From the NCBI GenBank assembly GCA_947000775.1, contig CAMQGK010000638.1, positions 29,517,501 to 29,581,500 on the forward strand: DNA of 64,000 nucleotides. The letters run 5' to 3'. A program made the translations under genes and the position numbers. The first letter of the stretch is position 1; each line of letters begins with the position of its first letter. The stretch is from Pterois miles (taxonomy: Eukaryota > Chordata > Actinopteri > Perciformes > Scorpaenidae). Below, in pieces: positions 63,395-64,000 of this stretch. The notes under the pieces are model-generated. The model was given only the letters and a program-made list of their open reading frames with translations, had not been told where the DNA came from and searched no databases.

Positions 63395-64000
63395 AAACTA
63401 ATTCAGTTATTACTACGGTAAATAGGTTGCTCTGCACTGCTTTCAAGTTCTTTTACACTTTCTTTTGGTGATCTACCATGTGAATCATTGATAAAACATA
63501 CTAGTGGGTGTAGTAGGCTCTTGACCCACATCCAGGGGGCTTGTAGCCACTGATAACATCTATTTAACAGCCTGACAACGGCCTCATCGGCTGCACTAAG
63601 TAATCATGAAGTTGACACAAAAAGGGTCTGTACAGAATTTTGTAGAAATTATTCAGTAAGTGTGTTATTGTGATTTTGTTTATTCATGTGCAAATCTAAC
63701 TTTGCACATGGCAAATCCTGGCAAAGCCCCTGTGATCTGTGGGGGCCCGGTCCCAGGTCGGGGGCCACCGTCCTGGGTCACGGCAGAAGGCAGCCAAATG
63801 TCCGTGTGACGTCAGATCCTGGATTTCAGTGAATGGAGAGCAGGTCTATCAGCACAGCATCACAACGTGACCGAGGTAACAAACGACGACGGTGTCCAGC
63901 ATCGTGGACAGTCCAGCAGAGGACAGAGACACGCTAAAGACCTTTCGGCCCCCGCGGTCCCTTAAAAACATCTCAAAATTCAGATGTTTTCCATCTCAAA
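63395..64000. other. end of window, copy of 52979-53584
   Basis: No gene recognised. Identical to copy A as far as I can read. Confidence 0.6.

Larger units (their letters stand above)
57042..64000. repeat. large direct duplication, copy B (runs off the window)
   Basis: It repeats copy A in the same order. The stretch 57042-59650 differs mainly by many 1-4-nt losses. The stretch from about 60150 to 64000 is nearly identical to 49675-53584. Confidence 0.95.

Overview
This window reads as a teleost fish nuclear genome. It has spliced vertebrate-type coding sequence with GT-AG introns, two Tc1/mariner transposons, an RTE-clade LINE that I recognise as Rex3, a tRNA-derived SINE with an ATCTT tail, very long CA/TA microsatellites, and several short dispersed sequences common in teleost genomes. 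I see no bacterial, CRISPR or plasmid features.

The only host gene I can support is atf6b (activating transcription factor 6 beta) on the plus strand. Twelve exons lie between base 1 and 13180; the 5' end is outside the window. They splice in consistent phase into 554 codons plus a stop. The parts, in order, are a cytosolic Pro/Ser/Thr-rich segment, the bZIP domain (5462-5641), a transmembrane segment (8356-8438), a candidate site-1 protease motif (9761-9772), and the conserved lumenal domain ending at 13180. The introns hold a SINE, a Tc1 element, a MITE and several tandem arrays.

From 13.2 kb to 64 kb I find no convincing host gene. The space is filled by tandem arrays: a compound minisatellite carrying (TAG/CTA)n, an E-box-like hairpin array at 19.2-21.2 kb, a TCTGG array at 22.1-22.7 kb, a ~70-bp array at 29.7-31.9 kb, a 61/84-bp array at 34.5-36.2 kb, a 30-bp array at 52.2-53.0 kb and a 19-bp array at 55.7-56.3 kb. 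Transposons lie between them: a second Tc1 element at 28.3-29.7 kb and a full-length Rex3 with an 11-bp target-site duplication at 36.95-40.31 kb.

The right-hand 18 kb contains a large direct duplication. About 46.3-53.6 kb is repeated at about 57.0-64.0 kb, and B continues past the window end. The last 3.5 kb of the two copies is almost identical, even in microsatellite length. The left 2.5 kb of the second copy differs mainly by many tiny deletions. That mixture suggests either a very recent tandem duplication or an assembly artefact.

I did not find a clearly new biological system. The most interesting pattern is a dispersed element ('family X', my label) that lies against different minisatellite arrays at or near the same internal boundary. 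Next come the structure of atf6b around its two proteolysis sites and the nearly intact Rex3. All homology calls are from memory of the families; no database was searched.
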